The notes under the pieces: generated by a model
Told to the model about the DNA's origin: nothing
What the model saw: only the letters and a program-made list of their open reading frames with translations
The model's database searches: none
From: Misgurnus anguillicaudatus
Taxonomy: Eukaryota > Chordata > Actinopteri > Cypriniformes > Cobitidae
DNA length: 64,000 bases
NCBI RefSeq assembly: GCF_027580225.2
Contig: NC_073346.2
Location: forward strand, 1,631,001 to 1,695,000
Direction: 5' to 3'
Shown: positions 35,475 to 47,021 of the stretch, piece by piece
Layout: every line of letters starts with the position of its first letter
How positions within the stretch are numbered: position 1 is the first letter of the stretch
Made by a program: the position numbers and the translations under genes

Positions 35475-36512
35475 ATGGATTACTTGGACTATTTTAATGA
35501 TGATGAAAGGGTTCCACCAAGACCAGATAGGCGGGCAATTATAGACAGGAGCAACCCATTAAACAAGTTTGATGAAATTAACTTTCGTGACCGTTTTCGT
35601 ATGTACAAACAAAATGTAGCTGACATAATTATTTTGCTGGAACCAAGGCTTTCATCTCACTCTTTAAGGGGAAGGCCTATCCCTCCTTCCCTACAAATAC
35701 TGATTACCTTGAGGTTTTTGGCATGTGGAACATTCCATCGTGAAACAGGAGATTTGTGTGGTGTGAGTGAACCAACAGTGTGCAAAATAGTCCACAAAGT
35801 CTGCAATGCTATATGTAAACTAAAAGATGACTACATCAAGTTCCCTGATGCTGCTACCCAAGCCACCTACAAGGTGCAGTTCTATGAATATGGCAATTTC
35901 CCTGGAGTCATTGGCTGCATTGATGGGTGTCATATTCCCATAAAGCGTCCCTCTACACCAGATGCTGAAGAGTACAGGAATCGTAAAAACTGGTTCTCAG
36001 TAAATGTGCAAGGTGTGTGCACTCCCACTATGCAGTTCTCCAACATTATTGCACGTTGGAAAGGTGCAACTCATGACTCAAGGATTTCCCAAAACTCCTC
36101 TTTGTATGCTCAGATGGAAGGAGGACAACATAGTGGAATCATACTTGGTGACAGTGGATATGCACAGAACAACTTCTTGTTCACCCCCTATCTTCATGCA
36201 GTCACACCAGAGCAACAGAGGTACAACCAAGCTCACATTCGCACTAGAGGTATAGTGGAGCGCATGTTTGGTGTGTGGAAGAGTCGTTTCCAGTGTCTCA
36301 GAAGCACACTGCGCTTTGAACCAAGAAGATGCTGTATGGTGATAATTGCTGCAGCAGTGCTTCACAATTACCTAAAACAACATGGCTGGCCAGATCCTGA
36401 AATAGAAGATGACAGTGACCTAAATATTCCCAATGTTGAAGCCAACAATGACAGATATGGACTAGCCTGCAGAGATGTTTTTGCTGTGCAGCATTTTTCA
36501 CAAAGACAATGA
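35475..36512 (+). CDS. HARBI1-like Harbinger transposase
   Basis: A DDE-type nuclease that cuts and pastes Harbinger elements, working in the nucleus with a Myb-like partner. The 345-codon frame is uninterrupted and near the family's usual length of about 350. A helix-turn-helix-like segment (GVSEPTVCKIVHKV, residues 96-109) precedes the catalytic fold. Catalytic residues are visible: Asp150 in GCIDGCH, Asp226 in LGDSGY and Glu262 in GIVERMFG; the conserved HDSR is at 200-203. The C-terminus has the typical AAAVLHNYL helix. The first ATG follows a stop-rich leader and lies 264 bases from the left terminus. AATAAA at about 36559 ends the transcript just before the convergent partner gene. It may still be active. 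Confidence 0.95.
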   Translation: MDYLDYFNDDERVPPRPDRRAIIDRSNPLNKFDEINFRDRFRMYKQNVADIIILLEPRLSSHSLRGRPIPPSLQILITLRFLACGTFHRETGDLCGVSEPTVCKIVHKVCNAICKLKDDYIKFPDAATQATYKVQFYEYGNFPGVIGCIDGCHIPIKRPSTPDAEEYRNRKNWFSVNVQGVCTPTMQFSNIIARWKGATHDSRISQNSSLYAQMEGGQHSGIILGDSGYAQNNFLFTPYLHAVTPEQQRYNQAHIRTRGIVERMFGVWKSRFQCLRSTLRFEPRRCCMVIIAAAVLHNYLKQHGWPDPEIEDDSDLNIPNVEANNDRYGLACRDVFAVQHFSQRQ

Positions 36513-36571
36513 ATGAAGGCAACAATTGCCCGGTATTGGTTTCAAGATTTTTTATTTAAATAAAGGAAATT

Positions 36572-37564
36572 TCAGGACCTAGAACTGGACAGCATTTGTT
36601 GCTGCTTCATTTTTCTTTCCTCCTCCTTCATAGCCAACTCAATATTAAGGATTTTCATCTTTATTTCATGTTCTTCTTTTAAATACTTTAATTTGTGCTC
36701 ATGAAAGTCCATGGCCAGTTTCTCATGTATGGTCTGTCTCTTAATCTTTCGGCACACATTAGTAACACCATCTTCCCCCCTGGATGCCTCAGATGTAGTG
36801 GGCTGACATGTACCCTCTCTTGGGCCCTCCAAGCTTATGTGGTCATCTGAAAAACATTGGATTGATGATGCACCAAAGAACAATACTTCAGTTGAGTTCC
36901 TTGCTTATTTTTGTTTTGGAAATATAAGAGATGACAGACAGCATTACATAATCACTGAAGCCTAAGGATGGCACATGTTGCCTAACAAATGAGGACTGGA
37001 CAGGTGCCCCATCTGAACTGTCCAAATGGTCATCATCGGGGATACCTTCCAGGGGTTGCTGGCTATCAATGAGGGAACTCAACAAGTCTCCCATGTCATC
37101 TGTCTGTGGTCTTTCCGAGGGTCCACCACCAGTCTTGAAACGCTCCCTACGAGCAGCAGCATTTGTCTTCTTTAATTGAATTTTTATGTTTTTCCAGAGG
37201 ATTTTAGAAACATGATAATTTAGAAATTATGTTAGTAATTATTATATGGTTTCTTTAATTTCGGAATTACAGATATGTTTACGTCCCACTGTGTGTGCTA
37301 CACAAACTTAAGGAACTGATTTGTAAAAGTGGGCAAACCTAATAAATACACTCTTACCTGAAGTTGCTGGACTGTCCTTTGGCTTACTTTTTCGTTTGAG
37401 TTAAATTCAGTGCAAATTTGACTCCAGGCATTCTTTTTCTTGTTTTCTGTTGATGAATCATGCTGTTTCTTCTCAATAATTGGGTGGTTTGACACAATTT
37501 GCTTCAAGAAATGTTTTTCAAATTCACAGAATTTCTTTGAACGTTTCCTTTCACCTTTGTCCAT
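36572..37564 (-). CDS. Harbinger Myb/SANT-like DNA-binding partner, spliced, possibly broken
   Basis: The partner protein of Harbinger transposases, which binds DNA and imports the transposase. Exon 1 (37564-37358) starts MDKGERKRSKKFCEFEKHFL and carries a Myb/SANT-like domain (NAWSQICTEFNSNEKVSQRT), ending at a CAG/GTAAGA donor. Exon 2 (37199 to about 36970) continues LWKNIKIQLKKTNAAARRER and an acidic stretch. Exon 3 (36846-36572) follows a TTTTTCAG acceptor and has a charged coiled-coil-like tail (EEHEIKMKILNIELAMKEEE). The expected exon 2 acceptor reads TC where AG should be, and no good AG lies close upstream, so splicing may be lost or may use the in-exon AG about 30 bases on. The exon 2 donor is weak. 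Confidence 0.75.
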
Positions 37565-37858
37565 TGTTTGTGTGGATGATTTACTCCAGTTCCACACAGT
37601 GGTAATGTGTGTTAAGATTCCATCCCTGGTTTTTGAAGAGTCCTCAGGACATCACTATGCAATCGTCATTAATATAATCAGGCTTCACAAAGAGTAGCTT
37701 ATTAGTCCTAATTTAGCTTAGTCTGTGACTCTCTAGTCTACAACTAATTAATCTTAACTTAAGTAGTGTCTCAAAAAGCCTTTTTTTAATTCTGAATTAA
37801 TTTAAGAAAAATTAAGCTAGTTCTGACTTTATTTAATCCCTGTCTGCGATACCGCCCC

Positions 37859-38680
37859 CTAGAATGATATATGTTGCATGAAGATAGAACACTTCATACT
37901 CTTTATACAATAATTTGGACTGATATTTTGAAAATGTGCCAGGAGGCCATAAAGTTGCAAATTAAGTGTTGAGGGGACAGAGATCAAATCTTCTTATCTT
38001 TTTCTTACTTTGATAGCATTGATAAACCTGTGATAGTTTTCTGTGACGGGAAAGAAACGTAAGCCATCAACATCTAATAATTTACGCAGAGGAACTCGGG
38101 AGACCGGTGCTTGTTTGGCCGGGCAGACAGCATCAAGTTACTGTCATGATAACACATTGACCCCAGGGGATCTTATGAAAAACTTTCCATAATTTTACTC
38201 AAAGTCAACGAAAATCGAGCAGGACCAAAACATTTTACAGCTGATTGCTTTGAAAAACGTTAAGCGACGATGTCAAGTTTAACCGATGACTTCTTAATAT
38301 CACAAAGTAAGTGTTTTGATTAATTACATTAATGTTTATATTTTTAATTAGTGTGTACAACTAGTCAACTAAATGAATATAACATGGCAAAGATGAATGC
38401 ACATTTATATAGGCGATTGATTCAATAGATTTATAGCATTTTTAATAAAAACTTGTCATGGATTTATTGCATTTTGTGGAAAAAAATAATCCGTTTTTAT
38501 AATAAATCTTTGAAAATCAAGTTATGGATTTGAATTTTTTATGTTTTTATAACCTAAAGATGCTATGTGAAAGTTTGTAACAGAAAATAGTGGTTTTCAT
38601 CTTGTCACTTTCTTGGTATAGAAAACACGTTTTTACCGAAATTTGTCAAAATGGATTTATTGCGTTTTGGAACCAAACTC

Positions 38681-38682
<2 letters not shown>
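37859..38682. other. No recognised gene
   Basis: AT-rich sequence between the Harbinger and the L1-like ORF1. Part of it may be the L1 5' UTR. Confidence 0.35.

Positions 38683-38734
<52 letters not shown>
38683..38734. repeat. (TA)n microsatellite
   Basis: An uninterrupted TA run of about 26 units. Confidence 0.95.
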
Positions 38735-38741
<7 letters not shown>

Positions 38742-38837
38742 TTTTCATATTTTTTTAAGTAAATCGAGTTGTGTTAATTGTTTTGTTTATTATTTGTATT
38801 TTTTTCTGGGCCATGTGCTACCTGGGCTTAGGTAAGC

Positions 38838-39824
38838 ATGACGGCCTCGACCTCACAGACTTTGAGTTCCCTCACCCGCCGCAATGCGGTTTATGTAGCA
38901 TCAGCGGTGAGTGTGGAAGACTGTTGCCTGGCTGTGGGTGAAGTCGTAGGCCACTAAAATATTGTTTCTGCTTCTAAAATGAACAATGCTACTGTCGTTT
39001 TTTTAATACTGTGGAGAAGGCGAATGAGCTGGTCGAGCTCGGGATCGTTATTGATGGATTATTCACACCGGTTCTTCCTTTATCACGGCCATCTAAAAAA
39101 GTGACGCTTTCCAATGTTCCTCCTTTTGTATCAAATGAGATGTTATCTCAAGTCCTTTCTTCTCAATGATTAAAATGATACTTATTGGATGTGAATCCCC
39201 TTTATTGAAACATGTTGTTTCTTTTCGGCGTTTTGTCTACATGATCATAAAGGATGATGCGGAGTTGGATTATCGTTCAAATTTCGCATTGAGTATTTTG
39301 ACTATACTTTTTTGCTACGACTGGTAAGATGAAGTGCTTCGACTGCGGTAAAACGGGGCATTTGGTCCGCGATTGTCCAGACAAAAAAGGAGGCTACAAT
39401 TAATGTAAACGAAACATTCTGTTGCAGAAAGGCCCGCTGATAACCACAACGAGGCTGAAGGGGTCGAGAAACCTCGGTGGCGGTCGGTACCGAAGCGTTC
39501 GCAACCTTGAACTTGGACACAAGAGTTTCGGCAGGTAACGTTACTCTTCAGAATGAAAATGTAGCTCACTTGAATGATGAAAACAATAATAACCTTGTAA
39601 ACGGGAATAACATTTATGAGGTTGAAACTGACATTAACTCTGGAAATGACATTAACTTTGGGAATGAAAATGTTAGTAGCGATGGGATTGAAAATGACAT
39701 TAACTTTGTAAATGGCTATGGGAGTTCTGTACTGCCAGATACAAGGATGATGTGTGAGACAGGTGCGGAGCTATTGACAGCTGGCCCGCCCAATCAGAAA
39801 TTTAAAAAATACTACTCTGTATAG
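38838..39824 (+). pseudogene. L1/Tx1-like LINE ORF1, N-terminal part
   Basis: ORF1 proteins of this group bind LINE RNA. The frame starts MTASTSQTLSSLTRRNAVYV and continues SVEDCCLAVGEVVG, then after a stop and a frameshift VEKANELVELGIVIDGLF and LSNVPPFVSNEMLSQVLSS. A CCHC zinc knuckle follows (CFDCGKTGHLVRDC, about 39332-39373), then an Asn/Asp-rich tail. The order and spacing match ORF1 of fish L1/Tx1-like LINEs. Several indels and stops make it non-functional. The C-terminal part of a matching ORF1 appears at 49020-49285, about 9 kb away in the same orientation. Confidence 0.75.
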
Positions 39825-41740
39825 TTAAACATGGTACTACTTTATGTAGTGCATTTTATCTATAGCATGTTATGTTAAAAACAGTAAAATCTATTTAAAA
39901 ACTATTATAAAGCAGTTGAATGTTGCGTTACAGTATGGTTCTAATGAGAAAAATATTCCCAAGCAGCTTTCAGCCCTGATAACTTTGAGAACTTTTCTTG
40001 CAAGCAAGTGGAAAACGTATTTTGAATAACACCACGTTATAAATATGTGCTGCACGCTTTCCTCTCAATAACATAAACACACAACAAATATGACAGGGGG
40101 GTAAAAAAAATAGAAAGAAAGCATCTGATCAAAGTGATGTTGTTTGATAAACCAGCTCTGTAATTCAGCACTATAAGCCACGCCACGTTTATTGCTACTG
40201 ATACACTTTATACAATATAGCCTATTGCTTTTAAGCATCAAATAGCCTATCTTAACTTTCTATAAGCCTACTGTGTAATTGAGACATTAATTCAAGAAAT
40301 GCATTAAAAGCAGAAAGACCTAGGCCACGGAAATATATAGTGGGTTCACTTCAATCCACACCACACCCGACGTTCTTGGTTTGCTTATTATTTATAAAAA
40401 AGGCAATTGTTTGATTAAACATTGATTAAAAATAATATACATTTATACAAAATGAAATTCACTTTAAAGAAAGTCTTTCTACAAAACAAACCTATGCAGG
40501 GCTCGCAAAATCGCTAGCCCGACGTCCCGGGCTATTGCGAATTCCTGTTGGGCTACCAAAATGTATCTGCGCCCTGCCCGTCAGGCGGAGGGAAAATATT
40601 GTAAGGTGTTTTGCATTCTCTCAGATTTAGTTAGGTAATTATATTGTATGTAATTCAGGGTCGTCTTGTCAGTCATTACAAGTGAAACTGTCAGGAAATG
40701 AAGTGAAAGCATAATTAAGCCCATTATTCCTTTCGTGTTCACATCTCACATGCGCGCTCCTCGGCTCCGCTCTTCACGAGTAGGCTACCCGCTTGCTCTT
40801 GTGCTCAGCAAAAAGCGCAAACTTAAGTCATTTAAAAAAATAACAGTTGTTTCGTTTTCCGAGACTAAGATTGTTTTAGCATGTCATTTTTCACTTTCTT
40901 CATTTAGTAACTTACGAGAAGGAATATATATCTGAGTGATTTTCGATTGATTTGACATATCTATATATGAGGTAATGTTAGAAGCTTTTGATTGTTGTAA
41001 TAACGAATAGGCAACTAAAATGCAGTGGTAAGATCTGTTATCTTGATCTTGTTTATTTATTTGTCATTTTGTTTAACCTCAGAGTCTAACATTATTCATT
41101 AAGTGTGCTTGTTCTTCATAAGTTTTTTATTATTATTATTCCAACCTAATTTTGGCCAGCTCCTGTGACTAGGCCGTTTGACACAGAGACACCGTTCAAA
41201 CCTTAAAATGTTCGGGCAGTGGTGGTCTAAGTTGCTTGAAAACCTGATGTCACAAATCCATGTCGTTCTTCTGCCATATTGGATTGAACAGAAAACCTTA
41301 AAGATTCACAGGTCACAAATTTTGTCAGAACTTCACCAAACTCGATGTACACGATCCTTGGACCAAGCCTCACAAAAGTTACTAAAATGATTTTTGATTT
41401 TGGGAAGGGTTTGCCCATCACAGCCAAAAGGATACCCGTGGCGTAGTCGCCAAACAGGAAGTAGTTCATATCTCAGGAACTATTTCACATATCTAAACCA
41501 ATTTTTTTTATATGAACTCGGGACTCCAATGTGAAGATGCCCAAGATAAAAAAAAACATTGCAGCAACATGTCTGTATTATGTTATTTTCACTTTAAAAT
41601 ATCTAATTGAACCCTATGTAAAAATTGCAATTCGCTTTTACCACTAGATGGCAGCCTTTACGTCCAAGCGTACCTTCACACGTGACTAGACAGAAACTAA
41701 CCTGACTGCGTGAATACGGTATTGAAAAACCATATATATT
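39825..41740. other. No gene; repeat fragments
   Basis: CAGGGCTCGCAAAATCGCTA at about 40498 looks like a hAT left end without a partner. Bases 41130-41500 resemble a common cyprinid dispersed repeat. Otherwise nothing is recognised. Confidence 0.35.
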
Positions 41741-42197
41741 CAGAGGTGGGTAGAGTACCCAATCTGTACTCAAGTAAGAGTACAAGTACTTATACAAAAA
41801 TGTACTCAAGTAAAAGTATCAAATCTAATTATTTACTTGAGTAAGAGTAAAAAAGTATTAGATGAAAAAAATACTCAAGTAGTTAGTTACTCGTTACTTC
41901 CAATCTGATAGAGAAGTAGCGCAAAAGCACTGAATTTCAGACTACTTGGAGGGTTTTCACAAACCTCTCCTTAAAAGTCTCATTGTTCTGCTTATATACA
42001 AGTAAAGCAGCCTATCTCAGTCCTGCAATGGGTACATCACATAATGTGTCATTTGAGAAAAAATCTCAAACACACACAGATGTTTTTCTGACGATTAACT
42101 CTGTATTTATTTTCATGTTCACAACACAAACTTGTCAGCATCTGCCTTTAAACATGCAAACAGTAAACAAAAAAGAATGTGTGTGTCTGTGTGTTAT

Positions 42198-44168
42198 TGT
42201 CCCAGGTAGGGGTGGACCCAGATGTAAATAAGGTCACGCACCTTTCTCCAGCTCGAGGAGATTCCCAAAGCCACCCCAATGACCAGACACACAAGGTAAG
42301 CATAATTTAAAATGTACTTTATTTAATTTACTTAAAAGAAATAAATAGGGAAGGGAAAAAGGGGGACTTAAAATAACGGCCACTTTAGGCTCTCCTCCTT
42401 CACCACCAACTGGGTCTTCACATAGTTCATTCTCTTAGCGTTCATTACTGTTCTCCTTTTTCTCCACAGGCAGCCGCTGGACACAAAGACACTGTTAGTT
42501 CGGACTTTGAATACCTCTCACCAACTCTGCTGTTTACAGCTCTGGGTACGTATGACTGTCCACAGTTCGTTCTCCTGACGTTCACTTTCGTTCTCTCTTT
42601 CTCCACAGGCCGCTTGGACACAACAACACGGTTAATTCAACTTGGATGTTCCTCACCTCTCCACTATACGGTGTTCTGATCGTCACTGCACGGGGGGCGG
42701 GCTTACGATGGCGGGCCTACACAGAAGGGCAAACGGGCGACGATTTTCCCAGGAGGCGCCGGGGGCAAGACCCTCTCGGCGAGTTCGGTGGTCAGCAGGG
42801 GGCGGATGTCACACCGTCTCACCGGGCCGAGCGCTTCCCTGTCCTAAATGCCCGTAGGGCGATCAAATACCAGACCGGGGCGCCCTTTTTGTAGAGACCA
42901 CGGGGCGGCGGCACTCCTTCGCCTCTCGCTCTGCCACAAGGGAAAACACACATGTAAAATAGCAATGCAAAGGCCCGTTGTTGTACTCACACACACACCG
43001 CCAGCCTCCAAGTCTTCACCGCCACACCCCAAAACCTGTCGACATACAGACGGGGGCAGCTTCTAGAAGCCCACACCGTCTCCTCTCACTCAAAACCGCA
43101 CACAGCGTATAATAGATGATATACTTGCGACCGTCAGCCTCTCCGTCTCTTCCTCAATACAAATGGATGATGCGGGGTACGTCTGACAAGACACACAGCA
43201 CTTGCACAGCAACCCACAGCAAAATACACAGCACCACTTCAACGTGAAAGGTTTTCAAATTACATGGACTTACCCACCACTCCACAGGTGTACACAAAGA
43301 CGCCCGACGTCCTCCACTTCGCTGAGGTCAGAATGGGGGCGATGATAATACGGCCGAGGTGTTTAATTCTGCTGCTGTGCTGAGTCCCAAATATTCCCGC
43401 GGCTCTCCCACCACGCTCGATCAGTGGTAGGGCCGCCCTCCTCTTCCTGGAGGTATTCGATAAATGCACAGGTTAGTGGTTGTACTTCGTTTTAATCCAG
43501 AAGTTAATACTCACAGCGGTCCTCTTGGTTAATGTTTTGCAAAACTGTTGCGTTTCCTTCTTCCTTGGTTTCTCTAAATGTGTCACATATGCCGATGTTT
43601 CTTTTATCCGTAGGATTTTCCTTTAACTCCAGCGTCTTCACCGCAGACTGCAAACGAGTGAGAGAGAAAATGTAGACAGCCACCAATGTCTATCACGAGC
43701 ACAGCTCCGTTCCTCAGCACACACTAAACTTGACAACACACTGCTCTCTTCGGGGTGCTCCTTTTTCTCTATCCACGTATCGCCTTTCTTTCGCCCCAGG
43801 CAGCTCCTGTCTTCTCTCCGCGCGCTCCAAGCGCAGCCCGGATCAACAGAGCCTGCGGGCTCTTCAAAAGGTGCGTATCTGCTTTTCTGTCCTAGGCAGA
43901 GGAGCTTTCCCTGCTTCGCTCCCTTCTCGTGCCCGAGCCCCCTCTTTGTGTTTTAGCAGAGCTATTTATTTCATACGGCCTCCAATCATATTTCGCTGGC
44001 TTAATTCCTCTCACCTGCGGCTCGTCGAGCCCTGATTCCGTTGTCCTGGAAACCAGGAAGTGAGAAGGTCCGTCCTCGTATGTGGCCCGGTGGGGAAACC
44101 TTCCGGGCGGAACCAAAACTTCCCTAACTTTGGTTCCGCCCTTAAAAAAAGATCGTCACCTTGTGACA
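42198..44168. mobile_element. LTR-like element, about 2 kb, with 4-bp TSD
   Basis: Starts TGTCCCAGGTAGGGGTGG and ends CACCTTGTGACA, so it has TG...CA termini with a short inversion. TTAT lies on both sides (42194-42197 and 44169-44172), fitting an LTR retroelement insertion. No protein domain is present. It contains a 140-bp tandem duplication and many CpGs. It could be a very long solo LTR or a non-autonomous LTR element. It is related to the copies at 5190 and 5510. Confidence 0.65.
42424..42700. repeat. 140-bp tandem duplication with acceptor-like motifs
   Basis: The block AGTTCRTTCTC...TTTCTCCACAGGC...CTTGGA recurs at 42424 and 42564. Each copy has a pyrimidine tract followed by CACAGGC, which looks like a 3' splice site. 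Confidence 0.7.
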
Positions 44169-44735
44169 TTATCATGCTTTTATATGAATAGTTATTTTCA
44201 TTTCCATTAAAGTGCAATTACTGAACATAAACAGGAGCTTAATAAAAATAGTTGAATTTTAGAATTTCATATGGAACTTATCTGCAAATCAACTCTACAT
44301 TTATTATAATATATAATACATGTTTCTTTTAAAATCAAACTTTATTCTGTCAAATCCTTATTTTTATTTATTCATTCTTTAGGATTTAAATAAAATACAA
44401 TCCCGTTTTTATTTGAATGTATTTTCTACACATTAGTGAGGTGTCCGGATTTGTGTATAAATGCAAGACATCGTTACATTATGCTGTTCAGTTTGTTTAG
44501 TTGTGGGGAAATAATATGGAAATGTCTAGATGTGAACGTGCTGTTGGTATGGTTTAACTTTCACTAGGTTTTGTCATCGCTTGCACAAGAGTGCATATGG
44601 CAAAAAAACGCGGACAGTGTGTGAAATGACCATTAATAGTGTTCAAATAGACATTACTGAGACACTAAAGGGCGATTTATAGTCGTGCGTAGGTCCTACG
44701 CCGTAGCCTGTGCGTAGCTCTGCGTAGCCTGACGC

Positions 44736-46280
44736 CAGTGGCGGAGCCAGAGGGGTGTCCAGGGTGGCACTGGACACCCTTGACATGTCACTGGCCACCC
44801 CGTGTGCCACCCCAAATTTAATGCGCTACTTTCACTTAATCGCTATGTTTATTTTCGACGTGCGGCAGCGCAGCACATTGTTAAAAACAAACATTCCCTG
44901 CGGTCGCGGCGCAAACTCTTTATTTTTTCAATCACTGCGCAAAGAGACTTGGATTACTCTGCTGATTTTGGACATGCAGATATGATTTATACATCATTTA
45001 AAACGTTAAAGTGTCATTTTTTGTGTGTCTATAAAAACTGAATGTTGTGCTTTTCACAAAATTAAGAAAATATACATAATGCACATTCTGTTATCTCTCC
45101 ATCAGTGACGTCTTTTCAAAAACGCGTCAGAAGAATTACTGTAACGAATACTTTTCATACTATCAGAAGATAAATGTCATGTCTACATAATGCTTGGAAT
45201 CTCTTTAAAATGATTTAAGTGAAGTCGTACATTGCTAATACTACATGATTTCACCGTATATGCTGGAAGTGTGGTAATTTTCTTGTGGACTGAATAAAGT
45301 CTAAGATTGCCAATTCTTTTACAACAAAACCCAGCACTATGTTTTCATTCTTGACGTGATCTTTATAGGCTACTGTATGATTGTTAATTCGACTGGATTG
45401 CCACATTGAACTTGAAACGCGACGCGCATATCCGATAGTGCGTGTGCACAGCCAGAGCTTAAACGACTTCATGTTCGCGTCTTTTTGGCTTAAACGGACA
45501 AATGCTCATATGTCAAAATGGCTGTTTTGGTGATTTTCATACTAAACATTTGGTTACTGTACGTCTTAAACGAATAAACATTTTATTGCATTCAGTCTTA
45601 GCCTAACCTGTTGAAGTCTGTCATTAATGTTAATTAAATATCAAAAGAAAAAAGAAAACTTTTGCATCTTCTGTATCTTCGTAAATAAAGATTAATCCAA
45701 ACATCCTTTGTGTTGAGCTCTGCTATTTGAAGTAAGTTTAAGGTTTATCATGGAGTTTAGATTTCCTGATCTTTTGCTTCATTAAAGGGATACTTCACAA
45801 AATGAAAATTCTGTCATCATTTTTACATCCTTATGTTGTTCTAAACCTGTACGAATTTCTTTTTTTCTGATAAACACAAAAGAAGATATTTTGATGGTAT
45901 GCACACAGCTGTTAACCATTGACTTCCATAGTAGGAATAAAAACAACATGATGGAATTCAATGGATTGTGTGCTTACCATCACTTATCAAAATATCTTCT
46001 TTTGTGTTTATTAAAATAAAATACAGGTTTAGAACAACATAAGGGTGGGTGAATGATGACAGAATTTTAATTTTTGGGTGAATCCCTTTAACAGACAGTA
46101 AATCAAATGTAAGAAATACAGTAGAAAGATTTAAAATTCACCCTTATTATGTTTACATAATGCGATCAAAAGATTCATTTATGCTTTCTTGATACATGAT
46201 TACACGTCATTTTCTTTTATGGACTATGGACCCCCTAAAGTACCTTTGGCCACCCCATTAAAAAAATTCTAGTTCCCCTG
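44736..46280. mobile_element. hAT element with CCTGACGC TSD, nested in Harbinger MITE
   Basis: CCTGACGC occurs exactly on both sides (44728-44735 and 46281-46288). The ends are CAGTGGCGGAGCCAGAGGGG and, in reverse complement, CAGGGGAACTAGAATTTTTT, which share only a short CAG...AGA terminus. Internal bases 44850-45200 match dispersed family A (6488 and 47160). No transposase was recognised. Confidence 0.9.
45786..46087. mobile_element. Palindromic TTAA MITE, 302 bp
   Basis: TTAA at 45782-45785 and 46088-46091 flanks an element whose halves are inverted copies of each other: AATGAAAATTCTGTCATCAT against ATGATGACAGAATTTTAATT, and TTGTTCTAAACCTGTA against TACAGGTTTAGAACAA. A fragment of the same family is at 15990-16098. 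Confidence 0.9.
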
Positions 46281-46861
46281 CCTGACGCGCACCTCACATA
46301 ATTTCTAACAGCGCATCAGATCTACGCGGACCGCTACGCCGTAGGACCTATGCACGACTATAAATCGCCCTTAACACTTCAGGTTGGATCTTGAATGCCT
46401 ATACGCTGAGATGTCAGCCCATTTATTGAACAAAGCATCCATCGTATTATGAAACTATTCTTTTTGACCTCTTGGAGTGAAACCATAGACCGAACTTGAA
46501 GCCACGTATGATCTGCCTCCGATATCTCGCACAACGCACTGTTGTCTGCTTCTCCTATCATATACGCGCAGTTGCGCACTAAAGGGTGACGCAGCCTGTC
46601 TCGCGAAACTTTCGAACACGCCCTATAAACTTTTTTTTTTTTAAATATATTCATTAATTGTTACCATTTGACAGTAGCGCAGTAACGCCGCCAAATTTAG
46701 CGAAGGAAAGGTACAGTTTTTTACTAGAAATTTACTTAAGAGTAAGAGTAAAAAGTACTAATCCTTAAATTCACTCTAAAAGTACTAGTTACCCAAAACA
46801 TTTACTCAAGTAAATGTAACGAAGTAAATGTAATTTGTTACTACCCACCTCTGTATATATT

Positions 46862-47021
46862 GAGTATTATTTGATACTAAATCCGATGGAATATTAATAT
46901 TTCTCATATACGTTTGTGCACAAAACTGCAAATGGATGTAATATTCTGAACGCTTGAAGCAACGCGAGCTTTTGTTTTACAATACAGGTAGGAATGATAT
47001 GATTCAGACATCTAACGTTAA
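46862..47021. other. No recognised feature
   Basis: A short AT-rich stretch between the hAT and the next copy of repeat family A. Confidence 0.4.

Larger units (their letters stand above)
35211..37858. mobile_element. Autonomous-type PIF/Harbinger transposon
   Basis: The left end GGGGCAGTTTCGCGGACAGG and the reverse-complemented right end GGGGCGGTATCGCAGACAGG form imperfect inverted repeats about 25 bases long. CTA lies on both sides (35208-35210 and 37859-37861), a 3-bp target duplication as expected for Harbinger. Inside are the two genes this superfamily needs, in convergent orientation: transposase on plus, Myb/SANT-like protein on minus. At 2648 bp it is compact and little decayed. Confidence 0.92.
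44669..46371. mobile_element. Harbinger-type non-autonomous element with TAA TSD
   Basis: Ends AGGGCGATTTATAGTCGTGC and GCACGACTATAAATCGCCCT are perfectly inverted for 20 bases and continue imperfectly to about 40. TAA lies on each side (44666-44668 and 46372-46374), the TWA-type 3-bp duplication of PIF/Harbinger. Nearly all of its interior is the hAT at 44736-46280, so the original element was only about 150 bases long. Confidence 0.9.
41741..46853. mobile_element. hAT element, 5.1 kb, with 8-bp TSD and nested insertions
   Basis: Ends CAGAGGTGGGTAGAGTACCC and, reverse-complemented, CAGAGGTGGGTAGTAACAAA, with subterminal ACTCAAGTAAGAGTA-type repeats on both sides. TATATATT flanks it exactly (41733-41740 and 46854-46861). 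Much of its length is later insertions: an LTR-like element at 42198-44168 and a Harbinger at 44669-46371. No transposase domain of its own was recognised. Confidence 0.93.

Noticed and set aside
43730..44035. 101-codon plus-strand frame in the LTR-like element
   Set aside because: Low-complexity Ser/Arg/Leu-rich sequence in GC-rich DNA with no domain; overlapping frames exist on the other strand.
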